Positions 29,133 to 37,691 of a stretch of DNA of 42,148 nucleotides are shown one piece after another. This DNA comes from Limnohabitans sp. DM1 (GTDB lineage: Bacteria; Pseudomonadota; Gammaproteobacteria; Burkholderiales; Burkholderiaceae_C). The translations under genes and the position numbers were made by a program. Each line of letters starts with the position of its first letter. Position 1 is the stretch's first letter. The notes under the pieces are model-generated. The model did no database searches. It saw only the letters and a list, made by a program, of their open reading frames with translations, and was not told the DNA's origin. Where the stretch lies: NCBI RefSeq assembly GCF_001269385.1, contig NZ_CXOO01000063.1, positions 33,591 to 75,738 on the forward strand, read 5' to 3'.

Positions 29133-29212
29133 TGGGGGGGCTTGGCGCCCCTTTGTAGCCCCGCCACAGCTGCCCTGTCTTTTGCGATTTTTGCTTTTTT
29201 TCGAAAGCCTCC

Positions 29213-29425
29213 ATGTCCATTTTCCGCCGCCCTGACTACAGCTCTGACACCTCCCAGTTCATCGACCAGCTCAAAGCCCAGCACCCCGAGCTGGAAGCCC
29301 AGCAGCGCGAAGGCCGTGCCTTGCTGTGGGACAAAGCGGTAGACCGCAAGGCCCAGCAAGAATTCAAGGCCGCCCGCGTGGCGCAACAACCTTACGTCTA
29401 CCAAACGCAGGCCTCTCAGGTCTGA
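29213..29425 (+). CDS. DUF3460 family small protein
   Basis: 70 residues, soluble and charged, starting with the family's FRRPDYSSDTSQFI pattern and containing GRALLWDK. Function unknown; the family is restricted to betaproteobacteria as far as I recall. Its TGA overlaps the ATG of scpA by one base (TGATG), a sign of translational coupling. The ~80-bp gap before it after the SulP gene ends in a T-rich run and may hold a promoter. Confidence 0.85.
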   Translation: MSIFRRPDYSSDTSQFIDQLKAQHPELEAQQREGRALLWDKAVDRKAQQEFKAARVAQQPYVYQTQASQV

Positions 29426-30327
29426 TGCCCCGTGCGCAGGCCACAAGCGCCTGCGCCCCCCCGGCATCGCCCCCCATGAGCACCGAACCCACTGAGCTGC
29501 CCCAAGCGCTGGACAGCACACCTGCGCCCATGCCCCAAGTGGTGGACCAAGTGGCGCTGGCACGCCTGTATGGCGAGCCCCTGTTTTCGATGCCCACCGA
29601 CTTGTACATCCCGCCCGATGCGCTGGAGGTGTTTCTGGAGGCCTTTGAAGGCCCGCTCGATTTGCTGCTGTACCTGATCCGCAAGCAAAACTTCAACATC
29701 CTCGACATCCCCATGGCCGGGGTGACGCGCCAGTACTTGAGCTATGTTGATGAAATCCGCCAGCGCAACCTGGAGCTGGCCGCCGAATACCTCTTGATGG
29801 CGGCCATGCTGATCGAGATCAAGTCGCGCATGCTGCTGCCGCCCAAAAAAGTGGCCGAGGGCGAAGAGGCCGAAGACCCCAGGGCCGAACTGGTGCGTCG
29901 CCTGCTGGAGTACGAGCAGATGAAGCTGGCCTCCATGCAACTGAACGCCCTGCCCCACTACGGCCGTGACTTCATCAAGGCGCAGGTGTATATCGAGCAA
30001 AGCCTGCAGCCGCGCTTTCCGGACGTGAGCATGGAAGAGTTGCAATCGGCCTGGCGCGACATCCTTAAACGCGCCAACCTGGTGCAGCACCACAAGATCA
30101 GCCGCGAAGAACTCAGCGTGCGCGAACACATGAGCATCGTGCTCAAGCACCTGCAAGGCCGCAAATTCGTCGAATTTGAAAACCTGTTTGACCCGAGCCA
30201 GGGCACCCCCGTGCTGGTAGTGACCTTCATCGCCTTGCTCGAACTGGCCAAGGAAACCTTGATCGAGATCACACAAGCTGAAGCCTTTGCGCCAATTTAT
30301 GTGCGGCTGGCGTTCACGCCTGTCTGA
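29425..30327 (+). CDS. scpA: Segregation and condensation protein A
   Basis: Kleisin subunit of the SMC-ScpAB condensin. About 300 residues; the N-terminal kleisin signature FEGPLDLLLYLIRKQ is followed by NILDIPMAGVTRQYL and EYLLMAAMLIEIKSRMLLP, all conserved in ScpA. ATG 29425 overlaps the DUF3460 stop; the ATG at 29476 is a possible alternative, since the first ~50 residues are proline-rich and poorly conserved. ScpB is not adjacent in this window. Confidence 0.95.
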   Translation: MPRAQATSACAPPASPPMSTEPTELPQALDSTPAPMPQVVDQVALARLYGEPLFSMPTDLYIPPDALEVFLEAFEGPLDLLLYLIRKQNFNILDIPMAGVTRQYLSYVDEIRQRNLELAAEYLLMAAMLIEIKSRMLLPPKKVAEGEEAEDPRAELVRRLLEYEQMKLASMQLNALPHYGRDFIKAQVYIEQSLQPRFPDVSMEELQSAWRDILKRANLVQHHKISREELSVREHMSIVLKHLQGRKFVEFENLFDPSQGTPVLVVTFIALLELAKETLIEITQAEAFAPIYVRLAFTPV

Positions 30328-30379
30328 AAGACCCTGATACGGTGACAGAATCGGGCACCTTCAAGCCCACCCTGCTGCC

Positions 30380-31252
30380 ATGAACACCACTTCGACTGCA
30401 ACGCCTTACGGCACATTGCCCCCCGCCTCACCGGTGGCGGCCCGCAAACCCATCAGCCTGCCGCGCCTGAACGAGCTGCGTGAGCGGGGTGAAAAAATCA
30501 CCATGCTCACCGCTTACGACGCCACCTTTGCCGCCGTGGCCGACGCCGCTGGCATCGAATGCATTTTGGTAGGCGACTCGCTGGGCATGGTCTGCCAGGG
30601 CCTGCCCAGCACCGTGGGCGTGAGCCTGGAGACCATGCGCTACCACACCGAAAGCGTGGCCCGTGGTGTACAACGCGTGCAAGGCACCGCCTGGATCATT
30701 GGCGACCTGCCCTTTGGCACTTACCAGGAATCGCGCGAGCAGGCCCTGCGCAGCGCCACCGTGCTGATGCAGGCTGGCGCCCACATGGTCAAGCTCGAAG
30801 GCGGTGGCTGGACCACCGAGACCGTGCGCTTTCTTGTCGAGCGCGGCATCCCGGTCTGCGCCCACCTGGGGCTGACCCCGCAAACCGTGCACGCACTGGG
30901 TGGCTACCGGGTGCAAGGCCGTGGCGACTCGGCCGCCAAGCTGCGCCAGGAGGCCCTGGCCCTGCAAGACGCAGGCGCCGCCATGCTGGTGCTGGAGATG
31001 GTGCCCGCCGCCCTGTCGGCTGAACTGACCCAAGAGCTGTCGCGCTGCCACACCATCGGCATTGGCGCGGGCAAGGGCACAGCAGGCCAGGTGCTGGTCA
31101 TGCACGACATGCTGGGCATCAACCTGGGCAAGAACCCCAAGTTCGTGCGCAACTTCATGACGGGCCAAAGCAGTGTGCTGGACGCCATGAACGCTTATGT
31201 GCGCGCCGTCAAGGACGGCAGCTTTCCCGACAACGCCTTGCACGCCTGGTAA
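30380..31252 (+). CDS. panB: 3-methyl-2-oxobutanoate hydroxymethyltransferase
   Basis: First committed step of pantothenate synthesis: transfers a hydroxymethyl group from methylene-THF to ketoisovalerate. 290 residues with ITMLTAYDATFA, the metal-binding VGDSLGM (Asp66), GDLPFGTY and HLGLTPQ, all family hallmarks. Followed by panC after 37 nt. The first ~25 residues are a variable extension. Confidence 0.97.
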   Translation: MNTTSTATPYGTLPPASPVAARKPISLPRLNELRERGEKITMLTAYDATFAAVADAAGIECILVGDSLGMVCQGLPSTVGVSLETMRYHTESVARGVQRVQGTAWIIGDLPFGTYQESREQALRSATVLMQAGAHMVKLEGGGWTTETVRFLVERGIPVCAHLGLTPQTVHALGGYRVQGRGDSAAKLRQEALALQDAGAAMLVLEMVPAALSAELTQELSRCHTIGIGAGKGTAGQVLVMHDMLGINLGKNPKFVRNFMTGQSSVLDAMNAYVRAVKDGSFPDNALHAW

Positions 31253-31289
31253 GACCCCCTCCCCCGAGACACCCCCCAATATTTCAGCC

Positions 31290-32138
31290 ATGATCATTGC
31301 CCGTTCCATCGACGAACTCCGCCAAGCCCTGTGCGCTTCGCAATGCCCCGCCTTTGTGCCCACCATGGGCAACCTGCACGCAGGCCACATCAAGCTGGTC
31401 GAGCAGGCCAAGCCCTCGGGCGACTGCACCGTGGTCAGCATCTTTGTGAACCGCCTGCAGTTCTTGCCCCACGAAGACTTTGACAGCTACCCCCGCACCT
31501 GGGAGGCCGACTGCGCCAAGCTTGAATCCGCAGGCTGCGACGTGGTGTTTGCCCCGCGTGAGACCGACCTTTATCCCGAAGCCCAGACCGTCAAGGTGCA
31601 TGCTGATCCGGCACTGGGCGACATCCTCGAAGGCGAATTCCGCCCCGGCTTTTTCACGGGTGTGTCCACCGTGGTCATGAAGCTGTTCATGAGCGTGTTC
31701 GCGGGCAAGGCCCAGGGCGTGGCCGTGTTCGGCAAAAAAGACTACCAGCAGCTCATGGTGATCCGCCAGATGGTGCGCCAGTTTGCGCTGCCCCTCCGCG
31801 TGGTGGGTGTGGACACCTGCCGCGCCGAGGACGGCCTGGCGCTGAGTTCACGCAACGGCTACCTGAGCGAGCGCGAACGCGCCGAAGCGCTGCAACTGTC
31901 CCTGGCCCTGCGCGCACTGGGCCGCGACGCCCTGGCCGATGCCGATGCCCTGGCCAGCCACCTGCCCGCACTCGAAGCCAAAGCCATGGAAGGCTTGCGC
32001 CTGCGCGGCTGGCAACCCGACTACCTCACGGTGCGCCGCCGCCACGACCTGCAAGCCCCGCAAGCCGGTGACGCGCTGGTGGTGCTGGGCGCGGCGAAGC
32101 TGGGCACGACGCGCCTGATCGACAACTTCGAGATTTAA
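31290..32138 (+). CDS. panC: Pantoate-beta-alanine ligase
   Basis: ATP-dependent joining of pantoate and beta-alanine to pantothenate. 282 residues with PTMGNLHAGH (HxGH nucleotide site), IFVNRLQF (where many homologues have VNPTQF), GVSTVVMKLF and the KMSKS-like SSRNGYL. The Arg in VNRLQF is a lineage variant rather than damage, I believe. ATG 31290 gives the usual N-terminus. Follows panB on the same strand. Confidence 0.96.
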   Translation: MIIARSIDELRQALCASQCPAFVPTMGNLHAGHIKLVEQAKPSGDCTVVSIFVNRLQFLPHEDFDSYPRTWEADCAKLESAGCDVVFAPRETDLYPEAQTVKVHADPALGDILEGEFRPGFFTGVSTVVMKLFMSVFAGKAQGVAVFGKKDYQQLMVIRQMVRQFALPLRVVGVDTCRAEDGLALSSRNGYLSERERAEALQLSLALRALGRDALADADALASHLPALEAKAMEGLRLRGWQPDYLTVRRRHDLQAPQAGDALVVLGAAKLGTTRLIDNFEI

Positions 32139-32154
32139 CGCGGGCAAGCTCCCG

Positions 32155-32278
32155 TTGATCCGGCCTGCTGAAATTTGACATGTTTGCGCCAAGTCAGCCC
32201 GTGGGTCGGTGACTTCAGAGCCGACATGGGTTCTGCGCCGAAGCGAACTGCGTCGCAGCTGAAGCTCCGACCTACAAC
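32155..32278 (-). repeat. Degenerate relative of the 176-bp element
   Basis: The left end, TTGATCCGGCCTGCTGAAAT (32155-32174), resembles the TATTGATCCGGCCC...TGAAG terminus of the 176-bp element next door. The complement of its other end reads TGTAGGTCGGAGCTTCAGC, similar to the GTGGGAGCTTGCC core. The middle differs entirely. It abuts the intact element with only a few bases between. Confidence 0.5.
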
Positions 32279-32281
32279 GCT

Positions 32282-32457
32282 TATTGATCCGGCCCTGTGA
32301 AGTTTGCAGGGTGACTTCAACCTTGCACCTTGTGGGAGCTAGCCCTGCGGGCAATCAGACGCTTGTGGACCACAGGCTTTTCGCTTGGCTGGCAAGCTCC
32401 CACAAACTCCTCCCAACGGGCAACACACGGCTCAGACTTCATCGGGCCGAATCTATA
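32282..32457 (-). repeat. 176-bp REP/MITE-like element, copy 2 (inverted)
   Basis: Reverse complement of 6186-6361 with eight substitutions by hand count and no indel; identical length and identical terminal bases (TATA... and ...AATA). It shares the same nested inverted repeats. It lies in the convergent gap between panC and ruvC, just as copy 1 lies in a convergent gap. Confidence 0.8.
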
Positions 32458-32571
32458 GCTCGGTACTCGAAGAGTCCGACAAATTTCTACTCAAGGACAC
32501 GGCCCACTCAAGCGCTGGCGTTGGGGTGCATATGTCGGGGCTGAAACCGCCGACCTCCATGAGCTGCAGCG

Positions 32572-33153
32572 TCAATGGCTGCGGCCGCTTCTGAACATGC
32601 CGTGGGTTTTGCGGTTGAGGACGCCTTGGGCGGCGAGTTTGTTCATGGAGGGGCTGGCATGGGCGTGGGTGATGGCCATGCCCAAGGCGTCGGCCGCATC
32701 CTGCCGGGGCAGCACGGGCAATTGCAGCAGGCGTTTGACCATTTCCTGAACTTGCGATTTGGCGGCCCGTCCATGGCCAGTGACCGATTGCTTCATCTGC
32801 AAGGCGGTGTACTCAGCCACGGCGATATCGCAAGACACCAGCGCCGTGACGCAGCAGCCACGCGCTTGGCCCAGCAGCAAGGTGGCCTGGGGGTTGATGT
32901 TGACAAAAACGATTTCCACAGAGGCCACGTCGGGCTGGTAGCGCGCATGGATTTCGCGGATGCCGTCGTACAGCACTTTCAGGCGTGCAGGCAGGTTGCC
33001 CATTTCTTCGCGGGTGGTTTCAATCACGCCGCTGGCCACGTATTGCAGCTTGGAGCCGGTCATATCGAGCACGCCAAAGCCGGTGGTTTGCAAGCCCGGG
33101 TCAATGCCCAGAATGCGCAGGGTTTGGGGGGCGGCATTCGTCAGTGTGCTCAT
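32572..33153 (-). CDS. ruvC: Holliday junction resolvase RuvC
   Basis: Endonuclease that cuts Holliday junctions bound by RuvAB. 193 residues; the catalytic acidic set is visible: D18 in GIDPG, E80 in SVEIVFVN, D152 and D155 in QDAADALG. Its ATG overlaps the mtgA stop by 4 nt (ATGA). It is the last gene of the minus-strand RNB-tonB-mtgA-ruvC run; ruvA and ruvB are not nearby. Confidence 0.97.
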   Translation of the reverse strand: MSTLTNAAPQTLRILGIDPGLQTTGFGVLDMTGSKLQYVASGVIETTREEMGNLPARLKVLYDGIREIHARYQPDVASVEIVFVNINPQATLLLGQARGCCVTALVSCDIAVAEYTALQMKQSVTGHGRAAKSQVQEMVKRLLQLPVLPRQDAADALGMAITHAHASPSMNKLAAQGVLNRKTHGMFRSGRSH

Positions 33154-33884
33154 GGCAGGGTCACGTCGTTCATGCGGGCCATGATGGTTTCTGCACGGCT
33201 GGCCAGATAGGCCGATTGCGACAGTTTTTCAAAATAGCGGGGCCGGGGCAGCATCACGGCCAGGCGGGCCGCTTCCCAGGCATTCAGCCGGGCCGCACTT
33301 TTGCGAAAGTAATGCTGGGCTGCCGCTTCGGCGCCAAACACGCCCTCGCCCCACTCCACGCTGTTGAGGTAAATCTCCATGATGCGGCGCTTGCTGAGCA
33401 AGGTCTCCAGCGTCAGTGTCAGCAGCATTTCCTGACCTTTGCGCAGCAAGGTCCGCTCGCCAGAGAGCAAGAGGTTTTTGGCCAGTTGCTGGGTGATGGT
33501 GGAGCCGCCCACGATTTTGACGGCCGGGGGTTTGGCATCAGGCCTGCGCTGGGCGCGTTGCTCGGCTTGGGCTTTGGCCTTGGCGTTTTTATCCCAGGCT
33601 TTTTCCAGGGACTCCCACCAAATGCCGTTGTGCTGAGTGAAGGCGCTGTCTTCTGAGGCCATGACGGCGCGTTGCAGCAAGGGAGAAATGGCCGAAAGTT
33701 CAACCACCTCTTGGCGCCAGGGCAGGCGCCCCTTGTGACTGACGATTTGCCAGATTTGCGAGCGCTCAAAGGTGGTCGATTCGGGCAACCAGACCGCCAT
33801 GCAGGCGATGCGCAGCACAAAAAACAGCTGCAGCCCGACAAAGGCCAGAGCCAGCAACATCAAAAAACGTGCAAAAGTGCGCAT
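33150..33884 (-). CDS. mtgA: Monofunctional peptidoglycan glycosyltransferase
   Basis: Membrane-anchored GT51 enzyme polymerising lipid II. About 244 residues: one N-terminal transmembrane helix, then ASEDSAFTQHNG with the catalytic Glu, GGSTITQQLAKNL, and RRIMEIYLNSVEWG, the GT51 motifs. Start choices: ATG 33884, or TTG 33890, which has AGGAG at an ideal 5-nt distance. Its frame is also open to a TTG at 33908 overlapping the tonB-like stop. Confidence 0.95.
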   Translation of the reverse strand: MRTFARFLMLLALAFVGLQLFFVLRIACMAVWLPESTTFERSQIWQIVSHKGRLPWRQEVVELSAISPLLQRAVMASEDSAFTQHNGIWWESLEKAWDKNAKAKAQAEQRAQRRPDAKPPAVKIVGGSTITQQLAKNLLLSGERTLLRKGQEMLLTLTLETLLSKRRIMEIYLNSVEWGEGVFGAEAAAQHYFRKSAARLNAWEAARLAVMLPRPRYFEKLSQSAYLASRAETIMARMNDVTLP

Positions 33885-33904
33885 CGTCAATCCGTCTCCT
33901 GGGC

Positions 33905-34840
33905 TCAATTCTTGTCGGGGTCAGGGGCCAGCATGCGGGTTTCGAGCGTGTCGTCGCGCGAAAAGTTAAAGCGTGTGACGACCACGATCTGGTCGGCTTG
34001 CTGACGCATTTTTTTGTTGAATTCACCAAAAGGCGCCGAGCTGCGCACGATGGCAACCGCCCGTTCGTCGAGCATGGGGTTGCGCGAAGAATTGGCCACT
34101 TCGGTCTTCAGGAGCAGGCCTTTGCTGTCCACCGTGATGATCATGGTGAGCTGACCGTAAATTTTCTGGCCGCCCGATTCCGGAAAATTCAGCGTGCCTT
34201 GCTCCTCGATGGTGCGGCGCAATTTGTCGTAGTACATCGCATACACCACCTCTTTGGTAGCCGGGCTGATGTAGCGCTTGCGGGCTGCGCCCTGAGTTTG
34301 CACCACGCGCTGCTCGATGCGCGCCAGTTGCCGGGCCAGTTGCTGCTTGCGCTCTTCGCGGGCCTGGCGGTCGGGACTGTCGGCTTTGTCACCGGCGTTG
34401 TCTTTGGAGAGCACAGCCAACTCGTCCTTGAGCTGGGTGAGCAAGCGCATTTGCTGCATTTTCAGCGCTTCGATCTTGCGCTGCATTTCACTGATGTCAG
34501 TGCCCGCCTCGGTTTGCACGGCCGGTGGCAGTGGGGTGCTGGACAGGCTCACATCGGGCACCTGCCCACCGCCCGCGAGTTTGACCTGAGCCAGCACCTG
34601 GGCGTCCGCCGGCTTTTCATCGCTGCGTGCATTGACCAGCACCACCTCCAGCGGCGTGTCTGCAAACACCCGGTTGTAGGTTTCCGGCGCGGCAAAGCGC
34701 AAGGTGACCAAGCCCAAATGCACCGCCAGCGAGAACGCCAAGGCCCAGGTCAAACCCCGATGAGGCGATGGCCTGCGCTGTGCCTGGGGCTGTTCTTGCA
34801 GCTCGCTTTGCGGGGGGGATGAAAGGTCTTCAGCTTGCAT
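33905..34840 (-). CDS. TonB-like energy-transducing protein
   Basis: 311 residues. One transmembrane helix (about 30-48) after a cytoplasmic, Pro/Gln-rich start; a long charged helical or coiled region (about 115-170); and a C-terminal TonB-like domain with YGQLTMIITVDSKGLL and an AVAIVRSSAPFGEF segment. No ExbB/ExbD genes are adjacent. It lacks the long Pro-Lys linker of classical TonB, so it may serve a cell-envelope role instead. It overlaps the RNB gene by 11 nt and is followed by mtgA. Confidence 0.82.
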   Translation of the reverse strand: MQAEDLSSPPQSELQEQPQAQRRPSPHRGLTWALAFSLAVHLGLVTLRFAAPETYNRVFADTPLEVVLVNARSDEKPADAQVLAQVKLAGGGQVPDVSLSSTPLPPAVQTEAGTDISEMQRKIEALKMQQMRLLTQLKDELAVLSKDNAGDKADSPDRQAREERKQQLARQLARIEQRVVQTQGAARKRYISPATKEVVYAMYYDKLRRTIEEQGTLNFPESGGQKIYGQLTMIITVDSKGLLLKTEVANSSRNPMLDERAVAIVRSSAPFGEFNKKMRQQADQIVVVTRFNFSRDDTLETRMLAPDPDKN

Positions 34841-36893
34841 CGTTTTGGGTGCTGTCGTTCAAATCCACCGCAATGGTCAAGGGACCTGCGGCCATGGCCT
34901 CTTCATCTTCTGCCTCATCGACCTCATCCGCCTGACTCTCGGCAGCGGCCTCGGGGGCATCCAGGTGCGCGGTCACGATGCCATGCACATCCAGCGCCAT
35001 GAGGTCAATCTCGCCCAACTTGACGCGCACGCGCGCCCCCCGAGCCAGGCCCTGAGCACCCATGACGCTGAACATCAGCGGCAAGGTGTCGGCGCGCACC
35101 AGCCAGGTGCCGCCGCCCATTTCCTTGACCAGGCTGGCGTCCAGCTCCTCGATGCTGTGCTGCTGCACGTGGCGCAGCGTCCAGTAACGCTCCATGCTCG
35201 ACTGCACGCCGTTGTAAGCGCTGTAGGCGGCATCGAAGCCGCTGATGATGGAAAACAGCTCGGCGTCTTTGGGCTTGAAAGGCGCGGCCAAAGCGGCCGT
35301 GGCGCCGTGCTTGGCGCAGGCGATGATCTGCCACTGGTTGACCAGGTCGGTGTAGCGGCGCAGCGGTGAGGTGCTCCAGGCGTAGCTGGGCACGCCAATG
35401 CCGGCATGCGGCAGCGCCTTGGTGCCCATGCGGACCTTGACGCCGGGCGCCAGACTGGCCTGGCTGCGGTAAATGCCGGGCACACCCAGCTGGGCCATCC
35501 ACTGGCCCCAGGTGCTGTTGGCCAAAATCATGGCCTCGGCCACCATCAAGTCGAGTGGCGCGCCACGCTGGCGCGTGCCGATCAACACCGTCTCGTCACC
35601 CGAGGGGGGCGTGTCGTTGCTGTCCCGCTCCAGCTTGAAGCTGTAGTCCGGGCGGTTGAAGTTTTCGGGCTTGCCGCGCACCACCTCGCGCCGCGCCTTG
35701 AGGGTTTGCGCCAGACGCCAGTAAAACGCCAGGGTGTCACGGCTCACGGGCACGTCGGCGTGGTCGCTCTGGTCTTCGCCCTCCAGCCATTCGCGGGTGA
35801 TGCGGTCATCGAGCTGGTCATGGCGCAGGTTGACCAAGATCGGCACCCGCTCCAGACGTGTCTCGGCGCTTTGCACCTCCAGCGTGTCTTCGCTGAAAGT
35901 CACATACAGCGACACCGCCGGGCAGTCACGCCCCTCGATCAGGGTGTAGGCCTGCACCACGCTGTCGGGCAGCATGGTGATTTTGTAACCGGGCATGTAG
36001 ACGGTGGACAGGCGGGCACGGCCGAGTTGGTCGATTGCGCTGCCGGGGCTCAGGGCCAGGCCGGGTGCGGCGATGTGGATGCCCACGGTGACCGTGCCCG
36101 TGCCCAAACCCTGCAACGACAGGGCGTCGTCGATTTCGGTGGTGTGCGAGTCGTCAATCGAAAAGGCCTGCACCGGGGCCAGTGGCAAGTCGTCGGTGAT
36201 GGCAGGCGCTTGCAAGGGGGGAAAGCCCGTGCCCTTGGGGAACAGGTCAAACAGAAAACGCTGCCAATGGAAATCCCAAGGCGAGGCGATGGCCCCCGCG
36301 TTTTGCAGCAAGTCCAAAGGCGCGGTCTGGCTGCTTTTGCTGGCCTCGACCACGGCTTTGTATTCGGGCGTGTTCTTGTCAGGGCGAAACAAAATTTTGT
36401 AGAGCTGCTCGCGGATCGGCTCGGGACAGGTGCCGGCCACCAGATCGGCCGACCAGGCCTCGATCTGGGCCTGCACCTGCTTTTTCTTCTCGATGGCCAG
36501 CAAGGCCTGCTGCACGATCTCGGCGGGGGCTTTGCGAAAACGCCCTTTGCCCGCACGGCGGAAATAGTGTGGCGCCTCGTGCAGTCGCCACAAGGCCGCA
36601 ACCTGCTCCACCGAGGTGGCGCCTGCACTGAAATAGTCTCGGGCCAGGTCGGCAAAGCCGAATTCCTGCTCGGGCGCGAATTCGTAAGCCAGCTCCAGCT
36701 CAATGCTCTGGCTCAGGGCGGTGGCCTCGCTGAGCAAGGCGGCGGGCGAGGGTTTGTCGAACTTGAGCAGCATATTGGCCGCTTTGACTTTGACCCGTTT
36801 ACCGGAGTCCAGCTCGACTTGGGCAGAGGCATCGGCCTCTGACAAGACCCGTCCGGCCATGAATTTGCCGGCATCTTCAAATAGTACGTACAT
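34830..36893 (-). CDS. RNB-domain (RNase II/R family) exoribonuclease
   Basis: 687 residues from ATG 36893; a TTG at 36926 would add 11 residues without a ribosome site. The start MYVLFEDAGKFMAG is typical of this betaproteobacterial branch. The RNB catalytic core shows the DDSHTTEIDDALSL metal-binding motif, GIHIAAPG, LARA-like GRARLSTVYMPG, and WSTSPLRRYTDLVNQWQ. A short acidic tail closes the protein. It degrades RNA 3' to 5'. First gene of a four-gene overlapping minus-strand run. Confidence 0.93.
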   Translation of the reverse strand: MYVLFEDAGKFMAGRVLSEADASAQVELDSGKRVKVKAANMLLKFDKPSPAALLSEATALSQSIELELAYEFAPEQEFGFADLARDYFSAGATSVEQVAALWRLHEAPHYFRRAGKGRFRKAPAEIVQQALLAIEKKKQVQAQIEAWSADLVAGTCPEPIREQLYKILFRPDKNTPEYKAVVEASKSSQTAPLDLLQNAGAIASPWDFHWQRFLFDLFPKGTGFPPLQAPAITDDLPLAPVQAFSIDDSHTTEIDDALSLQGLGTGTVTVGIHIAAPGLALSPGSAIDQLGRARLSTVYMPGYKITMLPDSVVQAYTLIEGRDCPAVSLYVTFSEDTLEVQSAETRLERVPILVNLRHDQLDDRITREWLEGEDQSDHADVPVSRDTLAFYWRLAQTLKARREVVRGKPENFNRPDYSFKLERDSNDTPPSGDETVLIGTRQRGAPLDLMVAEAMILANSTWGQWMAQLGVPGIYRSQASLAPGVKVRMGTKALPHAGIGVPSYAWSTSPLRRYTDLVNQWQIIACAKHGATAALAAPFKPKDAELFSIISGFDAAYSAYNGVQSSMERYWTLRHVQQHSIEELDASLVKEMGGGTWLVRADTLPLMFSVMGAQGLARGARVRVKLGEIDLMALDVHGIVTAHLDAPEAAAESQADEVDEAEDEEAMAAGPLTIAVDLNDSTQNDAS

Positions 36894-37691
36894 GGCCGGA
36901 TTTTCCCATGCCCCTTCCAGTTTCAACGTGTAGGGCTCAGGCCAATTGCAGAAATTCCAGAATTTCGGGCAGGTAGTGGTCTAAATCCCTCGAGGCTCAG
37001 ACGCGGCCCTTGAGCGTAAACACCCAACAAACATCTGAACGTCCAACGCTTTGAGGCCTGTTTCCGCTCAGGACAGCTGTAAATGTTGTTTTTTGTTTAC
37101 AAATTACAAACTCTATTTGAGCCAAAAAGTGTTAAAAATTAGTTTCATGAGTTTTTTTTAACGACCATAAATAGCACTATAGTATGAAATAAGATATTAG
37201 TTACATTTTGTTTCGATAATTTTAAAAATTGTTACTTCAAATTTCCGTTGATATTCATCAAATTAGCAGTCAATAGTTACAATTTAAGCGAGTTAAGGAG
37301 CTAAAAATGAAAAATTCGACATCAAAAATCTCAATCCAAATATTCAAGGTGACCAAATTAATAAATACCACTACAAATTCATCGAAAAATGAATTTATCA
37401 ATTTGTCGCAAGTTTGTACACGCGATGAATTGGAAATTTCACTTCCACTGACCGAGCGGACCTCAATCAGGGTCTGTTTGTCAAACACCGGTTTCCTTGC
37501 GCGTGAACTACGCACCTGCCGCACACGGCAAGTTGCAGGCAAACGCCCATGAGTCCGTTCTTTCGAGCAGGTCCAGCACTGAAAAGTCACCAACCGTTCG
37601 AGACCTCCACTCGCCATATCTGTGCACAGCACATCCACACACCAAAGTGAGCTGCGCAAAGCCTCCCCCCTAACCCGAGTTGAAAATCACC
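36894..37691. other. 798-bp spacer with an AT-rich core upstream of the adhesin
   Basis: About 37080-37310 is strikingly AT-rich compared with its surroundings and includes TATAGTAT (about 37177-37184), a candidate -10. A frame from ATG 37307, preceded by AAGGAG, runs 81 codons to 37552. The DNA from about 37430 returns to normal GC. Nothing else recognised. The region presumably carries the control elements of the adhesin gene. Confidence 0.5.
37307..37552 (+). CDS. Possible small protein, unknown
   Basis: 81 codons with a good ribosome site (AAGGAG about 6 nt before ATG). The product starts with a Lys/Ser/Asn/Thr-rich segment and ends Arg-rich; no motif or membrane helix. Composition changes abruptly around codon 40, from AT-rich to normal, which suggests a chance frame or a remnant crossing a junction. 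A minus-strand frame of 129 codons covers the same bases, and I cannot choose between them. Confidence 0.25.
   Translation: MKNSTSKISIQIFKVTKLINTTTNSSKNEFINLSQVCTRDELEISLPLTERTSIRVCLSNTGFLARELRTCRTRQVAGKRP

Larger units (their letters stand above)
32139..32571. other. Convergent spacer panC-ruvC filled with REP-like elements
   Basis: 433 bp without a credible gene. It contains a degenerate REP-like block (32139-32281) and the complete 176-bp element (32282-32457). The final ~110 bp show nothing recognisable; an 86-codon plus-strand frame here is a translation of the repeat. Confidence 0.6.

Noticed and set aside
29133..29212. G-rich/C-rich stretch after the SulP gene as a terminator
   Set aside because: The GGGG...CCCC pairing is short and imperfect and the T-rich run is ~40 nt away, so support is too weak.
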